Shown one piece after another: positions 50,045-59,111 of a DNA stretch of 64,000 nt. Numbering within the stretch: the stretch's first letter is position 1; the number at the start of each line of letters is the position of its first letter. The position numbers and the translations under genes are program-made. The notes under the pieces are model-generated. The model did not search any database, had not been told where the DNA came from, and saw nothing but the letters and a program-made list of their open reading frames with translations. This DNA is from Nocardia colli (lineage in GTDB: Bacteria; Actinomycetota; Actinomycetes; Mycobacteriales; Mycobacteriaceae): contig NZ_VXLC01000014.1 in the NCBI RefSeq assembly GCF_008704205.1, positions 124,001 to 188,000 of the forward strand, read 5' to 3'.

Positions 50045-50704
50045 CTAGCCGCGAACGGCGTGCACCACGTCGGCATGCAGGCCATCGGCCCGCGCGACCA
50101 GCTCCTCGATGCGCAGCAAAACCGGGGCGAACCGGTCCCCCTCCGCGGCGGGCAGCGACGCGACATTGATCTCGATATTGAGCTGCGAGCTGCTTGCGGC
50201 GGCCCGGCAGGCGTCGGCGGCGGCGCCGATATCGGTGACCACGTTGGGGTTGCCGATCGGGAACAACTCGGTGGCCAGTGACAGCACCTCGTCGGCCTCG
50301 TCGACCACTGCCGCAGGCACCCGCGCGGCCTCGACCAGCGCGGCGTTGATCGTCGCGGTGCGCTCGGCGATCTCCTCGGGGGTGGTCTTCGGCAGCTTGT
50401 AGGCGGCGCCGACCGCGGTGAACGCGGCGGCATCGGCGTCGGCCAGGGCCAGCGAGCGGGCGCGGGCGGCGTCGGCGGCCTCGATGATCCGGTCGACCAC
50501 CGGCCGGTTGTCGGCGTCCTTGGCCCGCGTCGTGTAGCGCGCCACCATCGCGACGAGCGCGGCGGCCTGCGCGGCGTGCAGCGCGGCCACGGCCCCGCCG
50601 CCGGGCGCGGGAATCTTGGCGGCCAGATCGTCCAGGTACCGCGCGAGCGTCGCCTCGCCGAAAGAGGGTGCGGTTTCCTGGGACGGGGCGCTCGGCTGCG
50701 ACAC
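50045..50704 (-). CDS. Cyclodeaminase/cyclohydrolase family protein (FTCD-C / FchA-like)
   Basis: A 219-residue helical protein of the formimidoyl-THF cyclodeaminase / methenyl-THF cyclohydrolase (FchA) family. The start region ATLARYLDDLAAKIPAPGGGAVAALHAAQAAALV, with its PGGGAVAAL signature, and the NPNVVTDIGAAADACRAA stretch are family hallmarks. The enzyme either opens methenyl-THF or deaminates formimino-THF. Its presence 15 kb from a FolD-like protein that lacks the cyclohydrolase lysine is worth noting. GTG start. It may share an operon with the F420 enzyme. Confidence 0.9.
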   Translation of the reverse strand: MSQPSAPSQETAPSFGEATLARYLDDLAAKIPAPGGGAVAALHAAQAAALVAMVARYTTRAKDADNRPVVDRIIEAADAARARSLALADADAAAFTAVGAAYKLPKTTPEEIAERTATINAALVEAARVPAAVVDEADEVLSLATELFPIGNPNVVTDIGAAADACRAAASSSQLNIEINVASLPAAEGDRFAPVLLRIEELVARADGLHADVVHAVRG

Positions 50705-50835
50705 GGGTCAGTGGCCTTTCATGGTGCGGCGGGGGTGGGGAGTGCGCGGTCAACGCTACCGGTTTGACCGTGGGCGTTGCCTGCCGGACCGGTCCGGTGC
50801 GGCGGTGACCCGTAGTCGCCGTTATGTTGAGTGCT

Positions 50836-51873
50836 ATGCGGATCGGATTGGGCATCAACTACTCGGGCGGTTTCAAAGAGGCGGCGGCGGAGGTCGCCGA
50901 TCTGGAGCAGGCCGGCCTGGACATCGTGTTCGTCCCCGAGGCGTACTCGTACGACGCGGTGAGCGCGCTCGGCTACCTCGCGGCCAAGACCACCCGGCTG
51001 CAACTGGCCTCGGGCATCTTGCAGATCTACACCCGTACCCCGAGCCTGACCGCGATGACCGCGGCCGGCCTCGATTTCGTCTCCGACGGCCGCTACATCC
51101 TCGGCCTCGGTGCGTCGGGCCCGCAGGTGATCGAGGGCTTCCACGGCGTGCCCTACGACGCGCCCATCGGACGCACGCGCGAACTGGTGGAGATCTGCCG
51201 CAAGGTGTGGCGGCGGGAGCGGCTCGAGTACCAGGGCAAGTACTACCAGATCCCGCTGCCCGAAGGTCAGGGCACGGGCCTGGGCAAGCCGCTCAAGCTG
51301 ATCAATCATCCGGTGCGCGAACGCATTCCGGTGCTGCTCGCCGCGATCGGCCCGAAGAACGTCGAGCTGACCGCCGAGATCGCCGAGGGCTGGCAGCCGA
51401 TCTTCTTCCTGCCGGAGCAGGCGAACAAGATCTGGGGCGAGTCGCTCGAGGCCGGTTTCGCCAAGCGCGACCCGCAGCTCGGCCCGCTCGAGGTGTACGC
51501 GAGCCCGTTCCTGGCCATCGGCGAGGACGTCGAGCCGCTGCTGGAATTCGTGAAGCCGCACCTCGCGCTCTACATCGGCGGGATGGGCGCCAAGGGCAAG
51601 AACTTCTACCACGCGCTGGCCACGAAGTATGGCTACGGCGCCGAGGCCGACCGCATCCAGGAGCTCTACCTGGCGGGCAAGAAGGAGGAGGCGGCCAAGG
51701 TCGTCCCCGACGCCCTGGTCCGCGACATCTCCCTGGTCGGCCCCGCCGGCTACGTCAAGGAGCGGGTCGCCGCCTTCGCCGAGGCCGGCGTCACCGTGTT
51801 GAACGTGGCGCCGATGGCCGCCACCCCGGCCGATCGGGTCAAGCTGATCGAGCAGCTGCGCGAACTCTGCTGA
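50836..51873 (+). CDS. LLM-class F420-dependent oxidoreductase
   Basis: A 345-residue luciferase-like protein. MRIGLGINYSGGFKEAAAEV, VFVPEAYSYDAVSALGYLAA, LQLASGILQIYTRTPSLTAM and YILGLGASGPQVIEGFHGV match the F420-binding TIGR03559-type group of actinobacteria. Substrate unknown; relatives use reduced F420 for hydride transfer to unsaturated or carbonyl compounds. The ATG at 50836 was chosen; an ATG at 50824, 12 nt upstream, is also in frame and neither has a clear Shine-Dalgarno. Divergent from the FchA-like gene. Confidence 0.9.
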   Translation: MRIGLGINYSGGFKEAAAEVADLEQAGLDIVFVPEAYSYDAVSALGYLAAKTTRLQLASGILQIYTRTPSLTAMTAAGLDFVSDGRYILGLGASGPQVIEGFHGVPYDAPIGRTRELVEICRKVWRRERLEYQGKYYQIPLPEGQGTGLGKPLKLINHPVRERIPVLLAAIGPKNVELTAEIAEGWQPIFFLPEQANKIWGESLEAGFAKRDPQLGPLEVYASPFLAIGEDVEPLLEFVKPHLALYIGGMGAKGKNFYHALATKYGYGAEADRIQELYLAGKKEEAAKVVPDALVRDISLVGPAGYVKERVAAFAEAGVTVLNVAPMAATPADRVKLIEQLRELC

Positions 51874-51986
51874 TTCGCGGAAGCGGCTGGCGGGCAAGCA
51901 TTGTCGGCTTGCTCGCCGCGCCGTAGGCTGCCGTAGTCGGACCCGCGGGCGGTGCCGATCAGTGATTCGGCCGACAGGCGAGGACG

Positions 51987-52460
51987 ATGTTCGACATACC
52001 GGAGATGCCACCCGTGGTGGTCGCGTTCATCGCATCGGAGCGGTTGCCGTTGCCGCTGGCCGAGCGTTTCGACTTGGCGCTGACCCATTCGAACGCCCCG
52101 AAGTGGGGCGATGTTGCGCTGATGGTGGATCTGTATCTCGACAACCCGGATTTGGATCCGGACCTGCGCGGCCCACTCGCGCTCTTGGGCGCGTACGCCT
52201 ACCTCCAGACGTGTGAATACATGCTCGATCAGCTCGTTCGACGCGCGCAGATCGTGTTGCGCCTGGTGGACGTGGCCCGTCGGCACGGTGTCGCGGACGC
52301 CGACTCAGAGGAGGTGTCCGATGCGGCATGGCGTATCTACGAGCTGGGCGTCGAGTTCGATGACCAGCGGGCCGCGGCGGACCCCGGCGCAACCGAGGAT
52401 CCGGCTCCGCCCGCGCCGCAGCGCCTGGCCCCGCTTCGAGACAACATCGATCTGGGTTGA
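51987..52460 (+). CDS. Hypothetical protein, predicted helical
   Basis: A 157-residue acidic, mostly helical protein starting MFDIPEMPPVVVAFIASERL, with an ALLGAYAYLQTCEYMLDQLV core and a proline/alanine-rich acidic C-terminus. There is no signal peptide, membrane segment or recognised domain. GAGGAC precedes the ATG. I cannot assign a function; the coding character is good and it is convergent with the STAS gene. Confidence 0.65.
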   Translation: MFDIPEMPPVVVAFIASERLPLPLAERFDLALTHSNAPKWGDVALMVDLYLDNPDLDPDLRGPLALLGAYAYLQTCEYMLDQLVRRAQIVLRLVDVARRHGVADADSEEVSDAAWRIYELGVEFDDQRAAADPGATEDPAPPAPQRLAPLRDNIDLG

Positions 52461-52482
52461 GCGCCGCGGCCGAGTGGTCGGA

Positions 52483-52863
52483 TCAGCGGTCGCGGAAGCC
52501 CGCGAGCGCCGCTTCCAGGGTGGAATGCACGGCGAAGACCTGATCGAGATTGGTCATTCTCAGTTGGCGGCTGGTGGCCGGGCCGTCGGCCACGACGGCG
52601 ATCGCGGTCGAGTCGCCCGCACGCTGGTGAGTAGCGACGAGCACGGCCATACCGGCCGAGGCGAGGAAGCTGACCGCGCTCAGATCGATGATCAGGGCCG
52701 CGGGCTTGCCGTTCAGGATCGCCTCGATCGAGCTCTCCAGCGCGGGCGCCGTCGCCAGGTCGACCTCGCCGGCCACCGTGAGGACCGTCGCGCCGTCCTG
52801 GGAAGCGACGGTGGTGGTCATCGTGTCCGCGAGGGGATACGCGTCTCCGGAAGTGTTGGTCAC
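52483..52863 (-). CDS. STAS domain anti-sigma factor antagonist
   Basis: A 126-residue STAS protein. VLTVAGEVDLATAPALESSI and LIIDLSAVSFLASAGMAVLV are canonical; the phosphorylatable Ser is in FLASAGM. Such anti-anti-sigma factors bind RsbW-type kinases when unphosphorylated and free a sigma factor. The HATPase and SpoIIE domains of the protein encoded at 53687-56029 are plausible modifiers. The start is uncertain: GTG 52863, GTG 52878 and ATG 52821 are in frame. Confidence 0.88.
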   Translation of the reverse strand: MTNTSGDAYPLADTMTTTVASQDGATVLTVAGEVDLATAPALESSIEAILNGKPAALIIDLSAVSFLASAGMAVLVATHQRAGDSTAIAVVADGPATSRQLRMTNLDQVFAVHSTLEAALAGFRDR

Positions 52864-52993
52864 AACTCCACCCCACACAAGTAGCGGCGAATTCGCAACC
52901 TAGGCGCGTTCATAAGGTCAAACACTACCGCAGTAGGCGGGCCCAAGTTGCCGTTGCGGCGCTTCAGAATCGGAGCGTTACCGGGGAGTCTGC

Positions 52994-53623
52994 TCAATAG
53001 CTGGTCGCGGCGCTCGGTATCTGCCACGCGGTGGCCAATCGAGACGGATGCAACTGGGCGCCCTCGCCGAAGTACTCGCAGAACTTCATAATCAGCGGAT
53101 CCCAGCCGGCCGGATCCACGTGCGCGGTGCCCGGGATGATCAGTTCCTCGGCGACGTGCGCGCGCAGCACCCGCACGGTGTGCGCGATCGCGCCGGTATC
53201 GATGCCGAACGGTTCGGCGGACAGCAGTTCGCATTCGAGCTGAATCGGGCACTCGGCGACCCTGGGCGCCGCGACGAGGTCCGCGGGGAGCTGGGTGAGC
53301 CCGGCGGCGGTGAACTTGTCCGGCTCGTACCGGTACCTCTTCTCGATCTTGTGCGGGCTCATGACCGGCGAACCCGTCAGCAGCGCAAGGCGATCCACCG
53401 CGGCCACCAGAGCCGACGACGGTAGGTTCAGCACACACTCCCGCTCCCGCACCATGTTCCGCGAGGTCTGCGATCCGGTGTTCATCCCGAGCATGCACTG
53501 ATCGCCGAGCCACCACGCCGACGACATCGGCGCGAGATTCGCTGTCCCGTCGGGGTTCCGGGTGCCGATCAACACCACCGGCGTGCCGAAATAGAGAACC
53601 TTGAGCTCAACAACTCGATGCAT
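52994..53623 (-). CDS. Flavin reductase-like (FMN-binding) protein
   Basis: A 209-residue protein of the flavin-reductase-like split-barrel family. FGTPVVLIGTRNPDGTANLAPMSSAWW and QTSRNMVRERECVLNLPSS are the expected FMN-contact regions, with CPIQLECEL and AHTVRVLRAHV in the second half. It would bind FMN and reduce a flavin or small substrate. ATG 53623 was chosen; an in-frame GTG at 53630-53632 is an alternative. It lies on the same strand as the stressosome operon but 64 bp past its end, with no evident functional link. Confidence 0.88.
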   Translation of the reverse strand: MHRVVELKVLYFGTPVVLIGTRNPDGTANLAPMSSAWWLGDQCMLGMNTGSQTSRNMVRERECVLNLPSSALVAAVDRLALLTGSPVMSPHKIEKRYRYEPDKFTAAGLTQLPADLVAAPRVAECPIQLECELLSAEPFGIDTGAIAHTVRVLRAHVAEELIIPGTAHVDPAGWDPLIMKFCEYFGEGAQLHPSRLATAWQIPSAATSY

Positions 53624-53686
53624 GCCGACCACGATGCCGTGCGCCGACGGGCCGGTGCTGGCGGTAAATCGACGCGGCGTTGCCGG

Positions 53687-56029
53687 TCAGCCCGTGATGC
53701 GGCGGTTGGTGCCGCGCAACGGGTTTGCCACCGGGAAGGTGATGGCGGGCAGGGTTACCGACATGCGGACGCGGGTGCCGGGGCCGGTGTGGTCGATGTC
53801 GAGTTCCTCGGTGAGGGCGCGCATCATGTCGATGCCGCGGCCGCGGTAGCCGGGGTCGGCCGAGCGGGGCTTCCAGCTGCCGGTGTCCTTGACGGTGATC
53901 ACCACCGTCTCGGTGTTGCAGGTCGCGGTCAGTTCGACCCGGTTGACGTCGCCGGACGGGTCGCGCAGGGCTCGGGCGACGCGCCCCATCGAACGGTCGG
54001 TGCTCTCCGGGCGTCCGGTCGGCACGGCGCCGTTGCGGTAGGCGTGCTCGATGCTGTTGCTGCACGCCTCGTTGGTGGCGGCGACCAGATCGGAGGCGAG
54101 ATCGTGCGGCACCGCGGCGGCGGACAGCCAGGCCTTGAGCGTACGGCGCAGGGCGGCAAGCTCATCCGCGTGCGCGGGCACCTCCAGGCGCAGCGGCGCG
54201 GGCGGCTGGCGGTACACCACCATGGCCACGTCGTCGTCGTAGCCCGCGGCGGGCCGCAGGCGCGAGAGCACCGCGTCGGCCACCTCGCGGGGCAGCTTGG
54301 CGGAGGTGCCGGAGAGCACGTCGGCGATCTTGGCGAAGCTGTCGTCGATGTCGACGCCGCGCTGTTCGACCAGCCCGTCGGTGAACAGCACCAGGGTCGA
54401 GCCCGGCGTCAGCGCGGTGGTCGCCTCCGGGCGGCGCGGCGTCTCGAAGGTGGCGAGCGGGAACGACCGCCCACCCTCCAGCAGGCGACCGGTCGCGTCG
54501 ACGTCGGCCAGGATCGGCGGCATGTGGCCCGCGCTGCTGTAGCGCACCAGCCCGCGCACCGGATCGAGCACCGCGGCACACACGGTCGTGCACATCGCGC
54601 CGGGAATGCGGCCCGCGACCGTGTCCAGTTCAGCGAGCAACTGCGCCGGCCCCGCGCCCCGCAACAGCAAAGCCTGTGCGGCTGTACGCAATTGACCCAT
54701 CACCACGGCCGCGGACAGACCACGTCCGACGCAGTCGCCGACCACCACGCCGATGGTGCCGTCGCGCAACGGGACCACGTCGTACCAGTCGCCGCCGATC
54801 TCCAGCGGCGGCAGCGCCGGCTCGTAATGCACCGAGAACCGCGGTGGCAGTTCGATCGGGCCGAGCATGGCGCGTTGCAGGGTCAGCGAGGTCGAGCGGG
54901 CCTGATCGAAGTTGCGCGCCCGCTGCACCGCGAGGCTCAGGTGCCCGATCAGCAGCGAGAACAGGGTCCAGTCGGCGGCGCTGATCGCGCGCGGCGCGGC
55001 GAAGCGCAACCACAGTGCGGCGTCACCGGTTTCGCCGAGCGGCGCGACGATCCCCTCGGAGCTGTCGGTGCCCTCCGGGATCGCGAACAGGCTGCGGCCC
55101 GGTCTGCGCCGGGCCCGATCGAGCATTGCCCGTGCGCGCGCGTCCAATTCGGCGTTCTCCGGGCCGTTGGCGCCCTCGGCGCCGGAGACGTACACCTCCG
55201 GCTCGACGTGCCTGCTCGGCCACACCGACACCACCGCGGTCTGCGCGCCGACGGTGCGCCGCAGTTCGTCGAGCCCGACCGCGAGCACCTCGACCACGCT
55301 GGTCGCCGCGCCCACCGCGGTGGCCAGCCGGGACGCGGCCTGATCGCGGGCCTGCGCGTCGTGCTCGGCGGTGACGTCGCGAATGGTGCCGACGAAGATC
55401 CGTTCGTTGTTCTCCGGCTTGATCAGCGCGCTGGTGCTCACCGCGAGCCACAGCGAGCGCCCGTCCCGGTGCCGGATCGGAATGACGAAACGCAGTGCCT
55501 CCGTGCCGAGATCGGGGTAGCGCGGCCCCTCCGGCATCGACCACGGATGCGGCAGCGGGTAGGGCACGTCGGCGGCGCCGTAACCGGTCAGCGCGCCGAA
55601 CGCGGAGTTGACCTCGATGATCGCGCCTTGCGAGTCGGCGACGAAGAAGCCGTCCTGCAGCGACTCCACCAACGCGGTGCGGAAGGCGTCGCGACCGGCG
55701 AGATCGTCCGCGCGGGTGCGCTGTTGCTCATAGCGGCCGACCCCGTCGAGGTAGCCGCGGGTCGCGATGTCAAGGGCGGCAAGGGTTTGCAGCAGGAATT
55801 CCAGCGCCGACTCGGCCAGCCGGGAATCCGGGTCGCCGATGCCCGCGTCCTGCTCGGCGGCCTGCACCACCCGGAAGTGGTTCTCGTTGAGGTCGAGCAG
55901 GCTGATGCCCTCGACCAGCGCTCGCCGGCCGAGTTCGTACCCTTCGGCCAGCGTCCCCTGCGTCGGTGAATCCAGGTGCCGCCGTAGCGCTTTCGCGTAC
56001 TCGTCGAGGAACACGGCCAATGCGGTCAT
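53687..56029 (-). CDS. Multidomain RsbU-like phosphatase with PAS, GAF and HATPase domains
   Basis: A 780-residue signalling protein. Order: N-terminal helical RsbU/RsbR-like domain (about 1-95); PAS (115-225, DGFFVADSQGAIIEVNSAFGALTG); GAF (230-370); SpoIIE/PP2C phosphatase (385-600, GGDWYDVVPL, VVVGDCVGRG and LFTDGLVEQRG acidic metal ligands); and an RsbW-type HATPase (630-770) with N-box ATNEACSNSIEHAY, DTGSWK and GRGIDMM. The protein thus joins the phosphatase that activates STAS antagonists with a kinase-like domain. It is the last gene of the stressosome operon, 13 bp after the RsbX-like gene, and is the likely receiver of released RsbT. Confidence 0.92.
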   Translation of the reverse strand: MTALAVFLDEYAKALRRHLDSPTQGTLAEGYELGRRALVEGISLLDLNENHFRVVQAAEQDAGIGDPDSRLAESALEFLLQTLAALDIATRGYLDGVGRYEQQRTRADDLAGRDAFRTALVESLQDGFFVADSQGAIIEVNSAFGALTGYGAADVPYPLPHPWSMPEGPRYPDLGTEALRFVIPIRHRDGRSLWLAVSTSALIKPENNERIFVGTIRDVTAEHDAQARDQAASRLATAVGAATSVVEVLAVGLDELRRTVGAQTAVVSVWPSRHVEPEVYVSGAEGANGPENAELDARARAMLDRARRRPGRSLFAIPEGTDSSEGIVAPLGETGDAALWLRFAAPRAISAADWTLFSLLIGHLSLAVQRARNFDQARSTSLTLQRAMLGPIELPPRFSVHYEPALPPLEIGGDWYDVVPLRDGTIGVVVGDCVGRGLSAAVVMGQLRTAAQALLLRGAGPAQLLAELDTVAGRIPGAMCTTVCAAVLDPVRGLVRYSSAGHMPPILADVDATGRLLEGGRSFPLATFETPRRPEATTALTPGSTLVLFTDGLVEQRGVDIDDSFAKIADVLSGTSAKLPREVADAVLSRLRPAAGYDDDVAMVVYRQPPAPLRLEVPAHADELAALRRTLKAWLSAAAVPHDLASDLVAATNEACSNSIEHAYRNGAVPTGRPESTDRSMGRVARALRDPSGDVNRVELTATCNTETVVITVKDTGSWKPRSADPGYRGRGIDMMRALTEELDIDHTGPGTRVRMSVTLPAITFPVANPLRGTNRRITG

Positions 56030-56042
56030 GCGGCCCGGCCCC

Positions 56043-56678
56043 TCATGACGCCGGGCCCTGCGCCGAGCCGCGGTGGCGCGCGGCGAGCACCAGCGCGTCG
56101 TCGGTGTCCTTGGCGTGCTTGCCGAGGATGTCCGAGGTGATGTCCGCGGTCGACTTGGACAGGTCGATCGCGTCGGCGGACTCGCTGACGATGCCGTCGG
56201 TGGACATCAGCAGCAGATCGCCGGGGCGCACGTGAATGGTCTGCGGTTGCAGATTCTGCGGTAGTCGGTAACCGACGATGCCCGCGGTGAGCAGGATGGT
56301 CGCGCGGACGGCCAGGCCGGCGGGACTCACGGTGAGCACCCGGGATTCGACATTGCCCACGCCGAGCCAGCGCACCGTGTCGCTCGGATCGAAGAGCGCG
56401 AGCGAGACCGCGGCGCCGCGGGTGTCGGCCATGGCCCGATGACAGAGCACCATCAGCACGTCCAACGGTTCGGCGCGGTTCTCCGAGAGGACCTGCGCGG
56501 CCCGGTCGGCGGCGTCGGCCGCGGGCGCGCCGTGGCCGAGCCCGTCCAGGACGGCGAAAAGCACGGTGCCGCCGCCGGTGTCGAGGATGAGGCCGCGATC
56601 ACCGGAGACGCGTTGGCCGGGGAGTGCGCGACCGGCCACCGCCCACTCGATTCGGCCGATGAACCCGTCTTCATGCAC
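56043..56678 (-). CDS. rsbX: RsbX-like SpoIIE/PP2C phosphatase
   Basis: A 211-residue single-domain PP2C-type phosphatase. The metal-binding motifs are VLFAVLDGLGHGAPA (DGxGHG) and LLLMSTDGIVSE. In Bacillus, RsbX dephosphorylates RsbS and RsbR to reset the stressosome; gene order here (R-S-T-X) supports the same role. It starts with GTG and overlaps the rsbT gene by 8 bp. Confidence 0.87.
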   Translation of the reverse strand: MHEDGFIGRIEWAVAGRALPGQRVSGDRGLILDTGGGTVLFAVLDGLGHGAPAADAADRAAQVLSENRAEPLDVLMVLCHRAMADTRGAAVSLALFDPSDTVRWLGVGNVESRVLTVSPAGLAVRATILLTAGIVGYRLPQNLQPQTIHVRPGDLLLMSTDGIVSESADAIDLSKSTADITSDILGKHAKDTDDALVLAARHRGSAQGPAS

Positions 56679-57096
56679 CGTTGGGTACCCACTTCCACAT
56701 CTCCACCAACGTGCCTTTGCCCGGCGCGGAATCGACGAGTAGCCGATCCATCAGCCGGCGCGCGCCGGGGAGACCGAGTCCTAGCCCGCGGCCGGTCGAA
56801 TAGCCGTCCTCCAGCGCGCGGGGGATGTCGATGATGCCGGGCCCCTGGTCCTCGGCCTGAACCACCAGCGCCTGCCGGCCCTCGCGGTCGTCGACCATCA
56901 GGCGGATCTCGCCGCTGCCTGCGTAACTGGTGATGTTGCGGGCGATTTCGGAGATCGCCGTGGAGATCATGGTGCGGTCTGTGAGTGTGAATCCGAGCTT
57001 CGCTGCCAGTTCGCGGCCGGCCTGACGTGCGATCACGATGTCGCCCGACACTCTGACCGCTATCACCAGGTTCTCAGCGGCCACTGTCACGACCAT
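56671..57096 (-). CDS. rsbT: RsbT-like stressosome serine/threonine kinase
   Basis: A 141-residue GHKL-type kinase. The N-box ISEIARNITSYAG, G1 box EDQGPGI and G2 box GYSTGRGLGLGLPGARRLMD are all present. In stressosomes RsbT phosphorylates RsbS and RsbR upon stress, then leaves to activate the RsbU phosphatase. It overlaps rsbS by 23 bp and rsbX by 8 bp. The ATG at 57096 is inside the 3' end of rsbS. Confidence 0.93.
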   Translation of the reverse strand: MVVTVAAENLVIAVRVSGDIVIARQAGRELAAKLGFTLTDRTMISTAISEIARNITSYAGSGEIRLMVDDREGRQALVVQAEDQGPGIIDIPRALEDGYSTGRGLGLGLPGARRLMDRLLVDSAPGKGTLVEMWKWVPNGA

Positions 57097-57463
57097 CCCG
57101 CTGGCGGGGGGAGGCGGTCTTCTTGTTCAGCCAGGCCAGACCCTCTTCGAGATCGAGGGCGGTGTGCATGTCCTCGAACGTCAGCCCCAATTGCACCATC
57201 GCGAAGGCGACTTCCGGCTGCAGCCCGACGATCACCGTTTCGGCGCCGCGCAGCTGCGTCATGTGCGCGATGGTACGCAACGATCTCGCCGCGAAGGAAT
57301 CCATGATGTCGATCGCGGTGACGTCGACGATGATTCCGTGCGCCCGGTATTTGCTGACCTGCTTCATCAGATCGTCTTGCAGGCGTTCGGTATCGGCGTC
57401 GGTCAACGCTGATTGAACCGACGCGATGAGATAAGTGCCCTGTTTGAGAATCGGTACCGGCAT
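57074..57463 (-). CDS. rsbS: RsbS-like stressosome STAS scaffold protein
   Basis: A 129-residue single STAS-domain protein: MPVPILKQGTYLIASVQSAL at the start and VDVTAIDIMDSFAARSLRTI containing Ser56, the equivalent of the phosphorylated Ser59 of Bacillus RsbS. RsbS and RsbR form the stressosome core that holds RsbT. Gene lies 14 bp after rsbR. Confidence 0.93.
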   Translation of the reverse strand: MPVPILKQGTYLIASVQSALTDADTERLQDDLMKQVSKYRAHGIIVDVTAIDIMDSFAARSLRTIAHMTQLRGAETVIVGLQPEVAFAMVQLGLTFEDMHTALDLEEGLAWLNKKTASPRQRDGRDSGR

Positions 57464-57477
57464 GTGCCCGCCCTGAT

Positions 57478-58383
57478 CTAGCGGCCGTCGCGTTCGGTAA
57501 CCCGTTCGGCGACTCGGGAAACCTCGTAACCCAGCAGACGTTCGGCTTCCTCGATACCACCTTGGAGGTCACCGACCGCATTCATCTTCGACAGATCCAG
57601 CCCGATGGTGACCAGCGTCAGCGCGATCTCCGAGGACAGGCCGGTGATGATCACGTTCGCACCCATCAGGCCGGACGCGTCGACGGTCTGCACCAGGTGG
57701 TTGGCCACGGTCGAGTCGATCTGCGGCACACCGGTGATGTCGATGACGACGACCTTGGCGCGGTTGGCCCGGATCGCGCGCAGCAGCTGTTCGGTGAGCT
57801 GGCGAGCGCGTTGGCTGTCCAGCACACCGATGATGGGGAGGATGAGCAGCTGTTCACGCACCTGAAGAACCGGGGTGGACAGCTCGCGGATCGCCTCCTG
57901 CTGCTGGCGGATGACGCGCTCGCGTTCCTGGACGAAGGAGACGCCCACGGTGTTGGCGATGCGGTTGGCGGCCGGTTCATAGGCGTCGAGCACGGCGTTC
58001 AGTAACTGGAAGTCGGCCTGGTACTTCTCGAACAGCGAACGGGCCAGCACGTCGCGCAGCAGCAGCACGATGCCAAGGACCTCGTCGGTTTCGACGCCTC
58101 TCGGAATGATGCGCTCGGACAGATCGCGGGCGTAGGCCTGCAGCGCCTCGACGCTACCGGTCTCGAGCACCTCGACGTAGTTGTCGTAGACGGAGGTCGC
58201 CTCGGAGAAGATCTCCTCCGGGGTCATCGCGGTCAGGAGTTGCGCGTCGGTGATGCGGCGAGCCCACTCCTCACGCAGCGCGGTGCGGTTCTGGCGCAAG
58301 TGCTCGACCAACTGCGGGAGCAGGTTGTCGACCGGTCCCGCGGTCAGCGAATCCGCCGAAAGGCTCATGGACACCTCGGACAT
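57478..58383 (-). CDS. rsbR: RsbR-like stressosome sensor
   Basis: A 301-residue protein with an N-terminal helical sensor domain (about 20-155), a linker helix, and a C-terminal STAS domain (about 170-290). Thr170 (AIRELSTPVLQV) and Ser224 (GVPQIDSTVANHL) align with the two phosphorylation sites Thr171 and Thr205 of Bacillus RsbR, the second being serine here. The N-terminal domain carries no recognisable heme or flavin motif, so the stimulus is unknown. It is the first gene of the rsbR-S-T-X-U operon. ATG 58383 or 58368. Confidence 0.9.
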   Translation of the reverse strand: MSEVSMSLSADSLTAGPVDNLLPQLVEHLRQNRTALREEWARRITDAQLLTAMTPEEIFSEATSVYDNYVEVLETGSVEALQAYARDLSERIIPRGVETDEVLGIVLLLRDVLARSLFEKYQADFQLLNAVLDAYEPAANRIANTVGVSFVQERERVIRQQQEAIRELSTPVLQVREQLLILPIIGVLDSQRARQLTEQLLRAIRANRAKVVVIDITGVPQIDSTVANHLVQTVDASGLMGANVIITGLSSEIALTLVTIGLDLSKMNAVGDLQGGIEEAERLLGYEVSRVAERVTERDGR

Positions 58384-58510
58384 GGAAACTCCTGCCCCTT
58401 TCGACGGTTTGAGTCGGGATGGTCGTGCGTCTCGGCCGTGAGGCCGACACCGAGCCTAGTCATACCCCAACCGGGTTGCCGATGAAACCTGCCGGTTGTT
58501 CGCTTGTGGT

Positions 58511-59104
58511 TCACGGTAGCGGGGCGAATCCGCGCTCGAGTCCGCGCAGCGCCTCCTCCAGATAGACGGTGAGGTCGGCGTCGGCGCGGGCCAGCCAGGC
58601 GTCGAAGGCGGCGCGGGCCGCGGCCAGCGTGGTGCGTCCGACGGCCAGCGGGATCAGCGCGTTGTCCGGTTCGCCGAGGCGGCGGGCGGCGAAGTCGCTG
58701 ACCGCGTGTTCCCAGGCGTCGTAGTGCGCGCCCGCGGTGGCGGCCAGGGCGGGGATGGTGGCGACCAGTTGCATGCGGGTGCGTAGCTCGGGGACGTCCT
58801 CGGCCCGATACCGATTGGCGTTCACGACAACTCGACGTACCGCGGTCATCATCGGAACATCGTCGGGCACCTCGGCGAAGGCGGTGCGCAGAGCGGTGAC
58901 TTCGTCATCGAACTGGTACCAGAGCACCTCGGCCTTGGTGGGAAAGTAGCGGAAGAAGGTGCGGCCGCTGATTCCGGCCGCGGCGGCGATCTGCTCGACG
59001 GTGGTGTCCTCGAAGCCCTGCTCGGTGAACAGTCGCATGGCGATCAGCTCGAGTTCGCGTTTGCTGGTCCCGCGCGGGCGACCGCGGGTGGTCCTGGCTG
59101 GCAC
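58511..59104 (-). CDS. mftR: Mycofactocin system TetR regulator
   Basis: A 197-residue TetR protein. RRGRPRGTSK-like arm, ELIAMRLFTEQGFEDTTVEQ and IAAAAGISGRTFFRYFPTKAEVLW make up the HTH. The FRYFPTKAEVLWYQFDDEV context and divergent position next to mftE identify it as MftR. In mycobacteria MftR represses mycofactocin genes and is relieved by long-chain acyl-CoA. The likely operator is the dyad at 59112-59137. GTG start. Confidence 0.85.
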   Translation of the reverse strand: MPARTTRGRPRGTSKRELELIAMRLFTEQGFEDTTVEQIAAAAGISGRTFFRYFPTKAEVLWYQFDDEVTALRTAFAEVPDDVPMMTAVRRVVVNANRYRAEDVPELRTRMQLVATIPALAATAGAHYDAWEHAVSDFAARRLGEPDNALIPLAVGRTTLAAARAAFDAWLARADADLTVYLEEALRGLERGFAPLP

Positions 59105-59111
59105 GGCTATT

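Noticed and set aside
49011..51873. The two luciferase-like proteins as a bacterial luciferase
   Set aside because: Both have F420-dependent oxidoreductase signatures (FGD-like and TIGR03559-like) rather than LuxA/LuxB features.
53618..55969. 783-residue plus-strand frame opposite the RsbU-like gene
   Set aside because: Antisense shadow; the minus-strand frame has PAS, SpoIIE and HATPase motifs.
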